From Sphingomonas bacterium (GTDB taxonomy: Bacteria; Pseudomonadota; Alphaproteobacteria; Sphingomonadales; Sphingomonadaceae), in contig NZ_JAQGLG010000026.1 in the NCBI RefSeq assembly GCF_028292965.1, positions 95,384 to 139,020 of the forward strand: DNA of 43,637 nt, given 5' to 3'. Position 1 is the first letter of the stretch, and the number at the start of each line of letters is the position of its first letter. The notes under the pieces are model-generated. The model was not told where the DNA came from. It saw only the letters and a program-made list of their open reading frames with translations, and searched no databases. A program made the translations under genes and the position numbers. Below, in pieces: positions 32,484-41,026 of this stretch.

Positions 32484-34585
32484 AACTCATCATCCTCGGC
32501 CTCAGCCTCGGCTCGTCCTGGGGCAATGGCCATGCCTCGACCTTCCGCGCCCTGCTCGCCGCGCTGGCCGCGCGCGGGCACGAGCTACTGTTCCTCGAGC
32601 GCGAAGCGCCCTGGTATGCGGGTGCGCACCGCGACCTGCCCGAGCCGGATTTTTGCCGGCTGGAATATTATGCCGATCTGCCCGCGCTCGATCGTTGGCG
32701 GGGAGAGATCGCCGACGCCGATGCGGTGATCGTCGGGTCCTATGTGCCCGATGGCGTCGATGTCGCCCGCCTCGTCCAGGCGACCGCACGCGGCATCACC
32801 GCCTTTTACGATATCGACACCCCGGTGACGCTCGCCAAGCTTGCGCGCGGCGATTTCGAATATCTCTCGCCCGAGGTAATCCCCGGCTATCACGTCTATC
32901 TGTCCTTCACCGGCGGGCCGATGCTGCACCGGATCGAAAGGGACTATGGCGCCCCCGCCGCACGCGCGCTCTATTGCTCCGTCGACCCGGCGGTTTATCG
33001 ACCGGTCGACACGGCGAAGCGCTGGGACCTGACCTATCTCGGCACCTACAGCCCGGATCGCCAGCCCGCGCTCGAAAGGCTGCTGATCGAGCCCGCGCGG
33101 CGTCGCCCCGATCTGCGCTTCGCGGTCGCAGGGCCGCAATATCCCGATGACATCGACTGGCCCGACAATGTCGACCGCATCGAGCATCTGCCGCCCGCCG
33201 AGCATGTCCGCTTCTATGGCGCGTCCCGCATGACGCTCAATGTCACGCGCGCCGACATGATCGCCGCGGGATGGTCTCCCTCGGTGCGACTGTTCGAGGC
33301 GGGCGCGTGCGGCACGCCGATCATGTCCGATCGCTGGGACGGTATCGACAGCCTGTTCGTGCCGGGCAGCGAGATATTGCTCGCCGAGACGACCGATGAG
33401 GCGCTCGCGGCGCTCTCGCACCACCCGCCCGGGATCGGCGGAAAAGGGCGGGAGCGGGTGCTCGCCGCACATAGCGCAGCCCACCGCGCGGCCGAATTCG
33501 AAAACCATCTCGTCGAAGCAATGACCCGGGTCGCAAGGGCACCGAAGCAGAGGAGTAAAGTCATGTCCCCCATCAACCAGCCGCTCACCCTCGTCGCGGG
33601 CGGCGCCGGCTTCATCGGCTCGCATCTTTGCGCGGAACTCCTCGAGCGTGGCGCGCATGTCGTCTGCCTCGACAATCTGCAGACCGCGCGCCCGTCGAAC
33701 CTTAGGCTGCTTGAAAACCATCCCCGGTTCGAGTTCGTCGAGGCCGATATCGTCAATCCGTTGCCGCGCGAGATCCTGTATCGCTCGGGACAGTTCGAGC
33801 GCGTCTACAACCTGGCCTGTGCCGCGTCGCCGCCGCAATATCAGGCCGATCCCGAGCACACGATGCTGACCTGCGTGGTCGGGACCGACAATCTGCTGCG
33901 CCTTGCCGAAGCCGCCGGCGCACGCTTCCTGCTCACCTCAACCAGCGAAGTCTATGGCGACCCCGAGATGCACCCACAGCGTGAGGAGTATCGGGGCTGG
34001 GTCAACTGCACCGGCCCGCGCGCCTGTTATGACGAGGGAAAGCGCGCGGCCGAGGCGCTCGCGTTCGATTTTGCGCGGATGCGGCGGGCCGAGGTCCGCG
34101 TGGCGCGGATCTTCAATACCTATGGTCCGCACATGCACCCCGACGACGGCCGGGTGGTCTCCAACCTGATCTGCCAGGCGCTGTCGGGCCGCGACGTCAC
34201 CATCTATGGCGACGGCAGCCAGACGCGCAGCTTCTGCTACGTGTCCGACATGGTGGACGGCCTGATCCGGCTGATGGAGAGCGACATAGACGGTCTCGAC
34301 CCGGTGAACCTCGGCAATCCCGAAGAGCGCACCGTCAACGAACTGCTCGAAGCGATCCTGGCGCTCGCCGACCGCCCGGTCTCGATCACGCATCGGCCGC
34401 TCCCCGTCGATGATCCGCGCCGCCGCCGTCCCGACATATCACGCGCCGAGGCGCGGTTGGGCTGGCGTCCACAGACACCCCTCGCCGACGGTCTCGCGTG
34501 CACCTATGCCTGGTTCGCCGAGGTGACCGACACCGGAGAGTCCGACGAACTGGAGCTGATGCCGATCACGGTCGCCGCCGAGTGA
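32480..34585 (+). CDS. Fusion: CgeB-like glycosyltransferase 3 + UDP-glucuronate decarboxylase-like SDR
   Basis: 701 residues. Residues 1-350 are a third CgeB-like transferase (MKLIILGLSLGSSWGNGHAS; FEAGACGTPIMSDRWDGIDSLF; VPGSEILLAE). Residues 362-701 are a complete extended SDR: VAGGAGFIGSHL, TSTSEVYGDPEMHPQ, Tyr517/Lys521 in CYDEGKRAAEAL, RIFNTYGPHMHPDDGRVVSN and GDGSQTRSFCYV. These are the hallmarks of UDP-xylose synthase (UDP-glucuronate decarboxylase). One frame runs through with no stop. The linker holds AGGAG 7 bases before an in-frame ATG (33563), so the SDR may also be made separately. Likely role: make UDP-xylose and transfer xylose. The 4-bp overlap with the previous gene keeps it in the string. 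Confidence 0.9.
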   Translation: MKLIILGLSLGSSWGNGHASTFRALLAALAARGHELLFLEREAPWYAGAHRDLPEPDFCRLEYYADLPALDRWRGEIADADAVIVGSYVPDGVDVARLVQATARGITAFYDIDTPVTLAKLARGDFEYLSPEVIPGYHVYLSFTGGPMLHRIERDYGAPAARALYCSVDPAVYRPVDTAKRWDLTYLGTYSPDRQPALERLLIEPARRRPDLRFAVAGPQYPDDIDWPDNVDRIEHLPPAEHVRFYGASRMTLNVTRADMIAAGWSPSVRLFEAGACGTPIMSDRWDGIDSLFVPGSEILLAETTDEALAALSHHPPGIGGKGRERVLAAHSAAHRAAEFENHLVEAMTRVARAPKQRSKVMSPINQPLTLVAGGAGFIGSHLCAELLERGAHVVCLDNLQTARPSNLRLLENHPRFEFVEADIVNPLPREILYRSGQFERVYNLACAASPPQYQADPEHTMLTCVVGTDNLLRLAEAAGARFLLTSTSEVYGDPEMHPQREEYRGWVNCTGPRACYDEGKRAAEALAFDFARMRRAEVRVARIFNTYGPHMHPDDGRVVSNLICQALSGRDVTIYGDGSQTRSFCYVSDMVDGLIRLMESDIDGLDPVNLGNPEERTVNELLEAILALADRPVSITHRPLPVDDPRRRRPDISRAEARLGWRPQTPLADGLACTYAWFAEVTDTGESDELELMPITVAAE
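33551..33565 (+). promoter_or_regulatory. Internal ribosome site and start codon inside the fusion gene
   Basis: AGGAGTAAAGTCATG: a full Shine-Dalgarno at good spacing to the ATG at 33563-33565, in frame with the SDR half. It would give a 340-residue free UDP-xylose-synthase-like protein. Confidence 0.6.
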
Positions 34586-34688
34586 CCGCGCCTCGATCCT
34601 GTTCGCGTGGCGCGCGTGCTACTGGCGCCGCGCGAACGCTCCGTCATTACAAGCCGCCGAGATATACCCGGCCGGCATGGAGGTTCAC

Positions 34689-34877
34689 ATGAATGATCGA
34701 GTGAAAGGCGGCCATCACCCACTGCCGCGAGACGAGCGAGCCCGACACGATCTGATCCCGGAAACGATCGAAGACGAACGCGACAAGGGCGATGACGCGC
34801 CGGACGACCAGCCCAGCCCGACCGACGCACCATCGCGCACTTATGCGAATCCTGATGGGTCACGCTATCCCGGTTAA
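34689..34877 (+). CDS. Small hydrophilic protein of unknown function
   Basis: 62 residues, highly charged (HPLPRDERARHDLIPETIED, DKGDDAPDDQPSPTD), ending NPDGSRYPG. No membrane or signal segment; probably disordered. GGAGG lies 6 bases upstream of ATG 34689, which is the main reason for the call; an ATG at 34677 in frame lacks one. It follows the fusion gene by about 100 bases and precedes 234 gene-free bases (34878-35111) that hold only an inverted repeat. No function can be given. Confidence 0.6.
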   Translation: MNDRVKGGHHPLPRDERARHDLIPETIEDERDKGDDAPDDQPSPTDAPSRTYANPDGSRYPG

Positions 34878-35050
34878 TGCCAGCAGATAACAGCCAGCGC
34901 GACCGCCCGAACGGCTGCCAAAGGCGAGCGTGACGATCTCAGTTGCCACGTACTGAAAGCCAACAGGCCGCTATCACGCAAGCGCTGCCTCAGCCTCGAT
35001 CGCGCTGAGCATCGAACGCACTAACATGGATCAGCTAGCGCTTGATGGCA

Positions 35051-35077
35051 GGAACATTGGCCCGTTTTTCTTGTTCC
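35051..35077. promoter_or_regulatory. Inverted repeat GGAACA-N15-TGTTCC
   Basis: Perfect 6-base arms (35051-35056 and 35072-35077) with a T-run in the spacer, 35 bases upstream of the 741-residue gene. Possible operator; no partner known. Confidence 0.3.
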
Positions 35078-35111
35078 CATTGACAGAATTCAACGCTGAA
35101 CAGGCAGGAAA

Positions 35112-37337
35112 ATGGCAACACGCGCACTGGATCCCGATGTTCCTGGGGTAAGCCCCTATGTACTGGCGTTGCGGCAGGCATGCCGCAGCGGATCGGCGAA
35201 GCTGGTGACGCGCTTCCGGTCCGGTGAACTAGCGGTCGAGTTGCGCGCGACGGCCGACTCTTTCTGGGCGTTCATCAGGCGCGAGGGGCAAGGCGGGCTG
35301 GCCTTGCGTGTGGCCTATCTTGCCGGTGATTTCACGTTCAGCAAGGAAAAGGCCGAACCGGGCGAAGTGGCTCGCCTCACCATCAACAGCGTTCTTGGTG
35401 AACATCTGGTGGTCTTCCGATCCGGCGGCGACGCGTTTGAACATCTGCGCGTGACGGTGCGGCTGACGCCTGCGACCCGCACGCTGGTGCCGTTCATGCC
35501 GCGCGATCTTTATCCGCTCGACGCAAATGACGACCCCCTCGGCGCCAAAGGAACCGTGGAGGCCGGGCAGCGCGGTCTCAACGCGGGCGTGCTGTATTTC
35601 CGGATCGACGAGCCGAGTTTCGGCAATGTACTTTATTTTCAGAACCTGACGGCAATGAACGCATATTATCGCGCCACCAAAACCAAGCCCGACGGCGCGG
35701 TTGGCGGCATCTGGCCGGAGCTTGGCTATCTGATACCGACCCCAGCGCAGAGCGGCACGCCGCCGACCGATGCGCTCGAAGCGGGGACGGAGGTCACGCT
35801 GTCCGATGCGATCCTCGTGTTCCGGCATGACGCGCCACCCAATGAGCGCGAATCCGCACGCCAGTTCCTGCAGATGCTCGGCGTGGCTTACAAGATGCTC
35901 GATTTGCCGGGCACCGACTATCGCAACTGGGTGGAGCGCTCGGAGCGCACGCTGCGCGATCTCGACCAGGCGCCCGAGGCTACGATCGAGCATTACGGCC
36001 ACCGGTACATCCATCCCTACACCGCCGCCGAATACCCCGACATCATGGTGCAGATGTCGATCGTCGCAGCGATCCATAGCTGGGGCAAATGGTGCGGCGA
36101 ACCGCATCCGCTGGAGGCCGAGTTCAAGGCCGGGCTGGAGAAATTCTACGACCCCAGGCTCAAGTCATTGCGCCGTTATCTGCCCAATGTCGGTGACGAC
36201 AAGGACGCCGATGCGGTCGATAGCTGGTATCTCTACCACCCGATGCTCAATCTCGGCATCCTCGCGCTCGACGGCGATGGCGAGGCGCGCAAACTGTTTT
36301 TGAAGTCGATCGATTTCGGCATCAAGGCAGCGCAGCATTTCAAATATAAATGGCCGGTCCAATATACGATAACCGACTTCTCCGTGATCACCGAGGAGGC
36401 CGAAGCCGATGGCCGGGGCCAGACGGACGTTGGCGGCATCTACGCCTGGGTGATGTTGCAGGCATTCGAGCTGACCGACGACAAGCGCTTTCTCGACGAG
36501 GCGCGAAAAGCCATCGACGCCGCCATGGGGCTCAGGTTCAACGTCAATTATCAGGCCAATCTGACGGCGTGGGGCGCCGCTGCCTGTATGCGGCTGTGGC
36601 GGATCACCAATGAGCCGGCCTATCTCGAGCAAAGTTATGTGTATCTCGGCAGCTTCTTCCATAATTGCGAAATCTGGGAGAGCCAGCTCGAGCTCGCGGT
36701 GCATTACAAGAATTTCCTGGGCGCGACCTGCCTCCAGGACGCGCCTTATATGGCGATCTACGAATGCTTCGATTCCTTCGCGGCATTCGAACATTATCTG
36801 AGCGACAGCGGGCCCGATCTCGAACCCGCAGCACGCATGCTGATCGCCGAATATTGCAAATATGCGCTCGACCGGGCGTGGTATTATTATCCCGACGCAC
36901 TGCCGCGCGAGGCGGTTTCACCCAAGCAGCGCGAAGCCAATGGGCATGTCGACCGCAAGCTGTCGTTCCCGCTGGAGGATCTCTATCCCGACGGCCAGCT
37001 TGCGGGGCAAGTCGGGCAGGAGATATATGGCGCCGGGGCGGCGTTCATCTTCGCCACGCGCGCCTTCCACCATGTCGAGGACGCGCCGTTTCGCCTGTTC
37101 TGCGACCACTTCCTCCGGGCGATGGAGCGCAGCGGCGATCGCACGCTGACGATCACGCTGGATGGGGGTGAGACCTGTACCGCGACCCTGAGACTGGTGC
37201 GCCTGAAGCGTCGCAAGCTGGGCAAAAGCAATGTGACGACCCTCGGCGGCGATGCCATTCGCCCTCATGAGGAAAACGCCGACATGATCGAATACCGCGT
37301 GCCGGCCAATGGCCGGATCGTGCTGACATGGGAGTGA
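35112..37337 (+). CDS. Large cytosolic protein of unknown function with a C-terminal alpha-toroid-like domain
   Basis: 741 residues, no signal peptide or membrane segment. Residues 1-270 look beta-rich (LVTRFRSGELAVELRA, LRVTVRLTPATRTLVPFMPRD). Residues 300-700 are helical with many Trp, Tyr and His (MVQMSIVAAIHSWGKWC, SWYLYHPMLNLGILALDGDG, VGGIYAWVMLQAFELTDDKRFLD, WGAAACMRLWRITNEPAYLE). The regular pairing of helices is like (alpha/alpha)6 toroids of sugar epimerases, lyases and glycoside hydrolases, and D-glucuronyl-C5-epimerase-like proteins come to mind. This is a fold impression only and I do not recognise the family. GCAGGAAA precedes the ATG. The SDR downstream starts 2 bases after its stop, so it belongs to the sugar-oxidation module. 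Confidence 0.8.
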   Translation: MATRALDPDVPGVSPYVLALRQACRSGSAKLVTRFRSGELAVELRATADSFWAFIRREGQGGLALRVAYLAGDFTFSKEKAEPGEVARLTINSVLGEHLVVFRSGGDAFEHLRVTVRLTPATRTLVPFMPRDLYPLDANDDPLGAKGTVEAGQRGLNAGVLYFRIDEPSFGNVLYFQNLTAMNAYYRATKTKPDGAVGGIWPELGYLIPTPAQSGTPPTDALEAGTEVTLSDAILVFRHDAPPNERESARQFLQMLGVAYKMLDLPGTDYRNWVERSERTLRDLDQAPEATIEHYGHRYIHPYTAAEYPDIMVQMSIVAAIHSWGKWCGEPHPLEAEFKAGLEKFYDPRLKSLRRYLPNVGDDKDADAVDSWYLYHPMLNLGILALDGDGEARKLFLKSIDFGIKAAQHFKYKWPVQYTITDFSVITEEAEADGRGQTDVGGIYAWVMLQAFELTDDKRFLDEARKAIDAAMGLRFNVNYQANLTAWGAAACMRLWRITNEPAYLEQSYVYLGSFFHNCEIWESQLELAVHYKNFLGATCLQDAPYMAIYECFDSFAAFEHYLSDSGPDLEPAARMLIAEYCKYALDRAWYYYPDALPREAVSPKQREANGHVDRKLSFPLEDLYPDGQLAGQVGQEIYGAGAAFIFATRAFHHVEDAPFRLFCDHFLRAMERSGDRTLTITLDGGETCTATLRLVRLKRRKLGKSNVTTLGGDAIRPHEENADMIEYRVPANGRIVLTWE

Positions 37338-37339
37338 GT

Positions 37340-38074
37340 ATGCAACCTGGTCTTGAGGGCAAACGCATCCTTGTGACGGGCGGTACCACGGGCATAGGTC
37401 GTGCCACCGTCGCTCTCCTCGTACAGGAGGGAGCACGCGTCTTTACGTTCAGCCGGGAGCAGCGCCACCTGGAGGAGGCCATCGGCTACGCGCATGGTGG
37501 GCGCGGCAGCATAGATGGCGTGACCGCCGATGTAGCGACGAAGGAAGGCGTGCATCGGGTTTTCGCGGCGATGGACGAAAAGCTCGGTGGGATCGACATG
37601 CTGGTTACCTGTGCAGCGCTCGGGGCGCAGCCGCTCCACGAGATGGAAGAGGATGACTGGCGTTACGTCATCGAGACCAATCTGATCGGCACGCTTGCCA
37701 GCGCGCGCTTGGCGATCAAGCGGATGGAAGCCCAGGGCGCGGGCCACCTGCTTTTCGTCGGGTCGATCAGCACCGAAATCAAGGCCGAGGGTGAAAGTGT
37801 CTACTCGGCCACCAAGGCCGGCATTCAGGCCTTTGCCGAGACGCTGCGCAAGGAGATCGCCAGCAAGAACATCAAAGTGAGCGTGATTCAGCCGGGCTCC
37901 GTCGCCACGCCGATGCAGGAATGCGACGACGAGGAGAAGCGAAAGGCGGTCGCGGACCATGAGATGCTTTATGCCGAAGAGATCGCGGACGCGGTTCACT
38001 TCGCGCTTACCCGATCGGACCGCGCCGACGTCGTCAACCTCCGCATCGAACCTCGGCTGCAGAAGACGAGCTGA
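37340..38074 (+). CDS. Classical short-chain dehydrogenase/reductase, copy A
   Basis: 244 residues. The NAD(P) loop is TGGTTGIGRA, the catalytic Ser is in FVGSISTEIKAEGES, and the pair Tyr155/Lys159 in VYSATKAG. It closely resembles the second SDR at 40231-40986 (shared GSIS-x2-IKA-x-GESVY-x-A-x-K, FAETLRKE and a terminal LRIEP-x-x-QK), so the two arose by duplication. ATG 37340 follows GGGAG by 5 bases; ATG 37328 overlaps the previous gene and lacks a ribosome site. It is coupled to the 741-residue gene. Probably oxidises or reduces a sugar or polyol hydroxyl. Confidence 0.9.
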   Translation: MQPGLEGKRILVTGGTTGIGRATVALLVQEGARVFTFSREQRHLEEAIGYAHGGRGSIDGVTADVATKEGVHRVFAAMDEKLGGIDMLVTCAALGAQPLHEMEEDDWRYVIETNLIGTLASARLAIKRMEAQGAGHLLFVGSISTEIKAEGESVYSATKAGIQAFAETLRKEIASKNIKVSVIQPGSVATPMQECDDEEKRKAVADHEMLYAEEIADAVHFALTRSDRADVVNLRIEPRLQKTS

Positions 38075-38111
38075 GATCCATCCTGTCTGAAGAAATGGAG
38101 AATGGCGCCAG

Positions 38112-39167
38112 ATGAAGGCTGCATTGAAGACTGCCGATGGCAGATTTGAGGTAACCGAGGTCGAGCGGCCGGTTATCCCGGCCAGCGACTTTGTACTCGC
38201 ACGCGTGCGGGTCGCGGGCATCTGCGGCACCGATCTCAGGCATTGGGAAAAGGCGGAGCCCGCGCTCGAACACCACATCATGGGCCATGAGCTTGCCGGC
38301 GAAGTGGTCGAAGTTGGTGAGGACGTCGTCAATCTCAAGCCGGGCGACCGGGTGGTGATCGAAACGGTGATGGGCGACGGCGTCTGCGATTATTGCAACG
38401 TTCAACGCTATAATATCTGCGAGCATCTCTACGACGTCCGCACCAAATTCGTCTCGCGCGCCTATGGCGAGTTCGTCTGCGGTCCGGAGAAGAAGTTCTA
38501 CAAGCTGCCCGATCATGTCAGCTTCGAGGAAGCGGCGCTGATCGATACCTTTGCGGTGTGCCTCCATGCGCATCATCTCGGGGAGGTCAGCGTCAATCAG
38601 AAGATCGCCGTCATCGGGGCCGGGCCGATCGGGCTGGGGCAACTGCAACTGGCCAGGTTGAGCGGCGCCGACGTGCTCGTGATTGATCCCGTCGACACTT
38701 CGCTCGATCTTGCCAGAGAACTCGGCGCCGATATGGCGATCAACGCGAAGGGCGAGGACCCCGTCGCGCGGGTGATGGAATTTACGGGCGGTCGCGGTGC
38801 CGACATCGTGTTCGAATGCGCGGGCGGCGAGTCCATGCCGCAAACATTGCCGCTGGCCACCAGGCTCGTTCGCCGTGGCGGCAAGGTCGTTGTCGTCGGC
38901 GGCTTCGAGGAGGGCGAGATGGCTATCCCGCTCGAATGGCAGCGGATCCAGATGTCCGAAATCCAGATCGTCCCGAGCGCGAGCTTCGCCTTCCACGACA
39001 TCTACCCCGAACAGGGGATGGTGCTGGAGTTGCTGGCCAAGGGGAAGCTCGACGCGAGCAAGCTGATCACGCACCGCTTCGCGCTGGATCAGATAAACGA
39101 GGCCTTCGAAGCGGCGGACGCCAAGGAGAAAACCGGGGCCGTCTTCGTCGCGATCACGATCTCGTGA
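38112..39167 (+). CDS. Zinc-dependent alcohol/polyol dehydrogenase (MDR)
   Basis: 351 residues. The catalytic zinc ligands are Cys in GICGTDLRHW and His-Glu in MGHELAGEV. The structural-zinc loop reads GDGVCDYCNVQRYNIC: three of the four Cys are present and the first is replaced by Asp. The nucleotide loop is IGAGPIGLGQ. Typical of sorbitol, threonine or galactitol-type dehydrogenases that oxidise a secondary alcohol with NAD. The lactonase starts with GTG over its stop (GTGA), implying that the product of oxidation is a lactone or feeds one. Confidence 0.9.
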   Translation: MKAALKTADGRFEVTEVERPVIPASDFVLARVRVAGICGTDLRHWEKAEPALEHHIMGHELAGEVVEVGEDVVNLKPGDRVVIETVMGDGVCDYCNVQRYNICEHLYDVRTKFVSRAYGEFVCGPEKKFYKLPDHVSFEEAALIDTFAVCLHAHHLGEVSVNQKIAVIGAGPIGLGQLQLARLSGADVLVIDPVDTSLDLARELGADMAINAKGEDPVARVMEFTGGRGADIVFECAGGESMPQTLPLATRLVRRGGKVVVVGGFEEGEMAIPLEWQRIQMSEIQIVPSASFAFHDIYPEQGMVLELLAKGKLDASKLITHRFALDQINEAFEAADAKEKTGAVFVAITIS

Positions 39168-40198
39168 GTCCGCGGCTGCACGTCGGAACCTATGCGCGCA
39201 ACGGTGGCGCGGGGCTCCATCCACTCCTTCATTCCGCCGCTCACGGCTGGTCGGTCGGCGATCCTTGTGCGGAAGTGCAGAATGCGTCCTTCGGAACCTA
39301 TTCGGCTCGCCACGGGCTCCATTATTTCGTGGACGAGCAGGCCGAGGGCACGCTCGGCGCCTTTCGCGAGAACCCCGACGGCTGGCAGCAACTGGCGCGT
39401 GTATCAACCCTCGGGGCTGAGCCCTGCTATGTGTCGCTGAATGCCGACGAAAGCTGTCTGGCGGTCGCCAATTACGGCAGCGGCAGCATTGCGCTGTTCC
39501 AGCTCGACGACCGCACCGGCCTTCCGTTGGATCCGCCCACCATCCGGCAGCATGCCGGAAGCGGGCCGGTCCAGGATCGGCAGGACGGACCACACGCGCA
39601 CTGCGCATGCTTCAGTCGCGACCAGCGCTGGTTGTATCATGCCGATCTCGGCGCCGACCAGATCATCGCCTATCCTACGGACAGGGCCGCGGGATCGATC
39701 GGCGAGCACCGCATCGCCTACCGGGCACCTGCCGGTTCCGGGCCGCGGCACCTGGCGTTCCACCCGATCCTGCCGTTCGCGTTGCTGGTGAGCGAACTGG
39801 CCAGCACGCTGACGGTACTCCAGATCGCCAATGGCACTCTCGCCGCCTGGCAGAAGGCATCCACGCTTCCGCATAATTTTGCCGGAGAAAGCCTCGCAGG
39901 ACATCTGTCGCTCAACAGCGCCGGCGACCGCGTTTACGTCACCAATCGCGGGCACGACAGCATCGCCGTCTTCGCCTGGGATGAAGGTGGTTCGCTCGAA
40001 CTGCTCCAGCATATGCCGAGCGGTGGTGCCTCGCCGCGCTCCTTCGTGCTGCTCGAGGCCGAACGGCAGCTTCTCGTAGCCAATGAGGAGGAGGACAATA
40101 TCGTTGCCTTTCCCGTGCAGGCTGATGGGACATTATCGCCGCATGATGACGAAATCGCCTTGCCCGGTGCCGTGTTCCTCATCGTCGGGCAGCGATAG
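39164..40198 (+). CDS. Cytosolic beta-propeller lactonase family protein
   Basis: 344 residues of the Pgl/PF10282-type propeller: EPCYVSLNADESCLAVANYG, HAHCACFSRDQRWLYHADLG, GPRHLAFHPILPFALL and GDRVYVTNRGHDSIAVF mark successive blades. It has no signal peptide, unlike the homologue at 3739-4911. Likely hydrolyses a sugar lactone made by the adjoining dehydrogenases. GTG 39164 overlaps the dehydrogenase stop and gives the family N-terminus (LHVGTYARNGGAG). Confidence 0.88.
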   Translation: MSPRLHVGTYARNGGAGLHPLLHSAAHGWSVGDPCAEVQNASFGTYSARHGLHYFVDEQAEGTLGAFRENPDGWQQLARVSTLGAEPCYVSLNADESCLAVANYGSGSIALFQLDDRTGLPLDPPTIRQHAGSGPVQDRQDGPHAHCACFSRDQRWLYHADLGADQIIAYPTDRAAGSIGEHRIAYRAPAGSGPRHLAFHPILPFALLVSELASTLTVLQIANGTLAAWQKASTLPHNFAGESLAGHLSLNSAGDRVYVTNRGHDSIAVFAWDEGGSLELLQHMPSGGASPRSFVLLEAERQLLVANEEEDNIVAFPVQADGTLSPHDDEIALPGAVFLIVGQR

Positions 40199-40230
40199 CC
40201 GCGTAGCTTTTCAAGTGCAGGAGACCCGAA

Positions 40231-40986
40231 ATGTCGTCGGCCCCTTCCCATCTCGCGGGCAAACGTGTCCTGATCACCGGGGGCGCCGGCGGCGTAGGAC
40301 GTGCGGTCGCCGCGCGCATGGTCGCAGCAGGCGCGCGCACCCTGATCGCCGATCGCGATGAGCTCGACCTCAGGCAGGTGGTCGAAATGGTGCGGGGAGA
40401 TCATGCCGAGGCCGAGATCGACTCCGTCACGGCAGACCTGTCGAATGCGAGCGGCATCACCCGCATGTTCGAGCGGGTGGACGGCTGGCTTGGCGGACTG
40501 GACGTGCTCGTCGCCTGTGCCGGTGTCGGCTCCGGTCCCCTGATGGAAATGGCGGAGGCCGACTGGCGCTATGTGATCGAGAGCAATCTCGTCAGTTACG
40601 TTGCCTGTACCCAGGGCGCTATCGAGCGCATGAAGGCGGCCGACATCAAGCACGGACTGATCGTGCTGGTGGGATCGATCAGCGTCCATATCAAGGCGGT
40701 CGGCGAAAGTGTCTACAATGCATCGAAGGGCGGGGTCGCCTCATTCGCCGAGACGCTGCGCAAGGAGTTGATCCCGCACAGCATCCGGCTGACGCTGATC
40801 GAGCCGGGCGCGATCGGCTCGGCGATGCAACCCTTCTCACCGGAAGAGCGCGCGCGCCTGGTCGGGGAATATCAGTTGCTGCCACCCGAAGAAGTCGCCG
40901 ATGCCATTCTCTTCGCCGCGACCCGCGGACCGGGCGTCGATGTGGTGACGCTGCGGATCGAACCGCTGGTGCAAAAGATCGCCTAG
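40231..40986 (+). CDS. Classical short-chain dehydrogenase/reductase, copy B
   Basis: 251 residues. The NAD(P) loop is TGGAGGVGRA, the Ser is in LVGSISVHIKAVGES, and the pair Tyr162/Lys166 in VYNASKGG. GCAGGAGA precedes the ATG. Paralogue of the SDR at 37340-38074, on the far side of the dehydrogenase/lactonase pair. The two SDRs may act on different positions or stereoisomers of the same sugar. It is the last gene of the rightward island; a long inverted repeat (41027-41100) follows. Confidence 0.9.
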   Translation: MSSAPSHLAGKRVLITGGAGGVGRAVAARMVAAGARTLIADRDELDLRQVVEMVRGDHAEAEIDSVTADLSNASGITRMFERVDGWLGGLDVLVACAGVGSGPLMEMAEADWRYVIESNLVSYVACTQGAIERMKAADIKHGLIVLVGSISVHIKAVGESVYNASKGGVASFAETLRKELIPHSIRLTLIEPGAIGSAMQPFSPEERARLVGEYQLLPPEEVADAILFAATRGPGVDVVTLRIEPLVQKIA

Positions 40987-41026
40987 GCAAATGTGGGTCG
41001 CAGGCACGATGCCCACGGGCGACATC

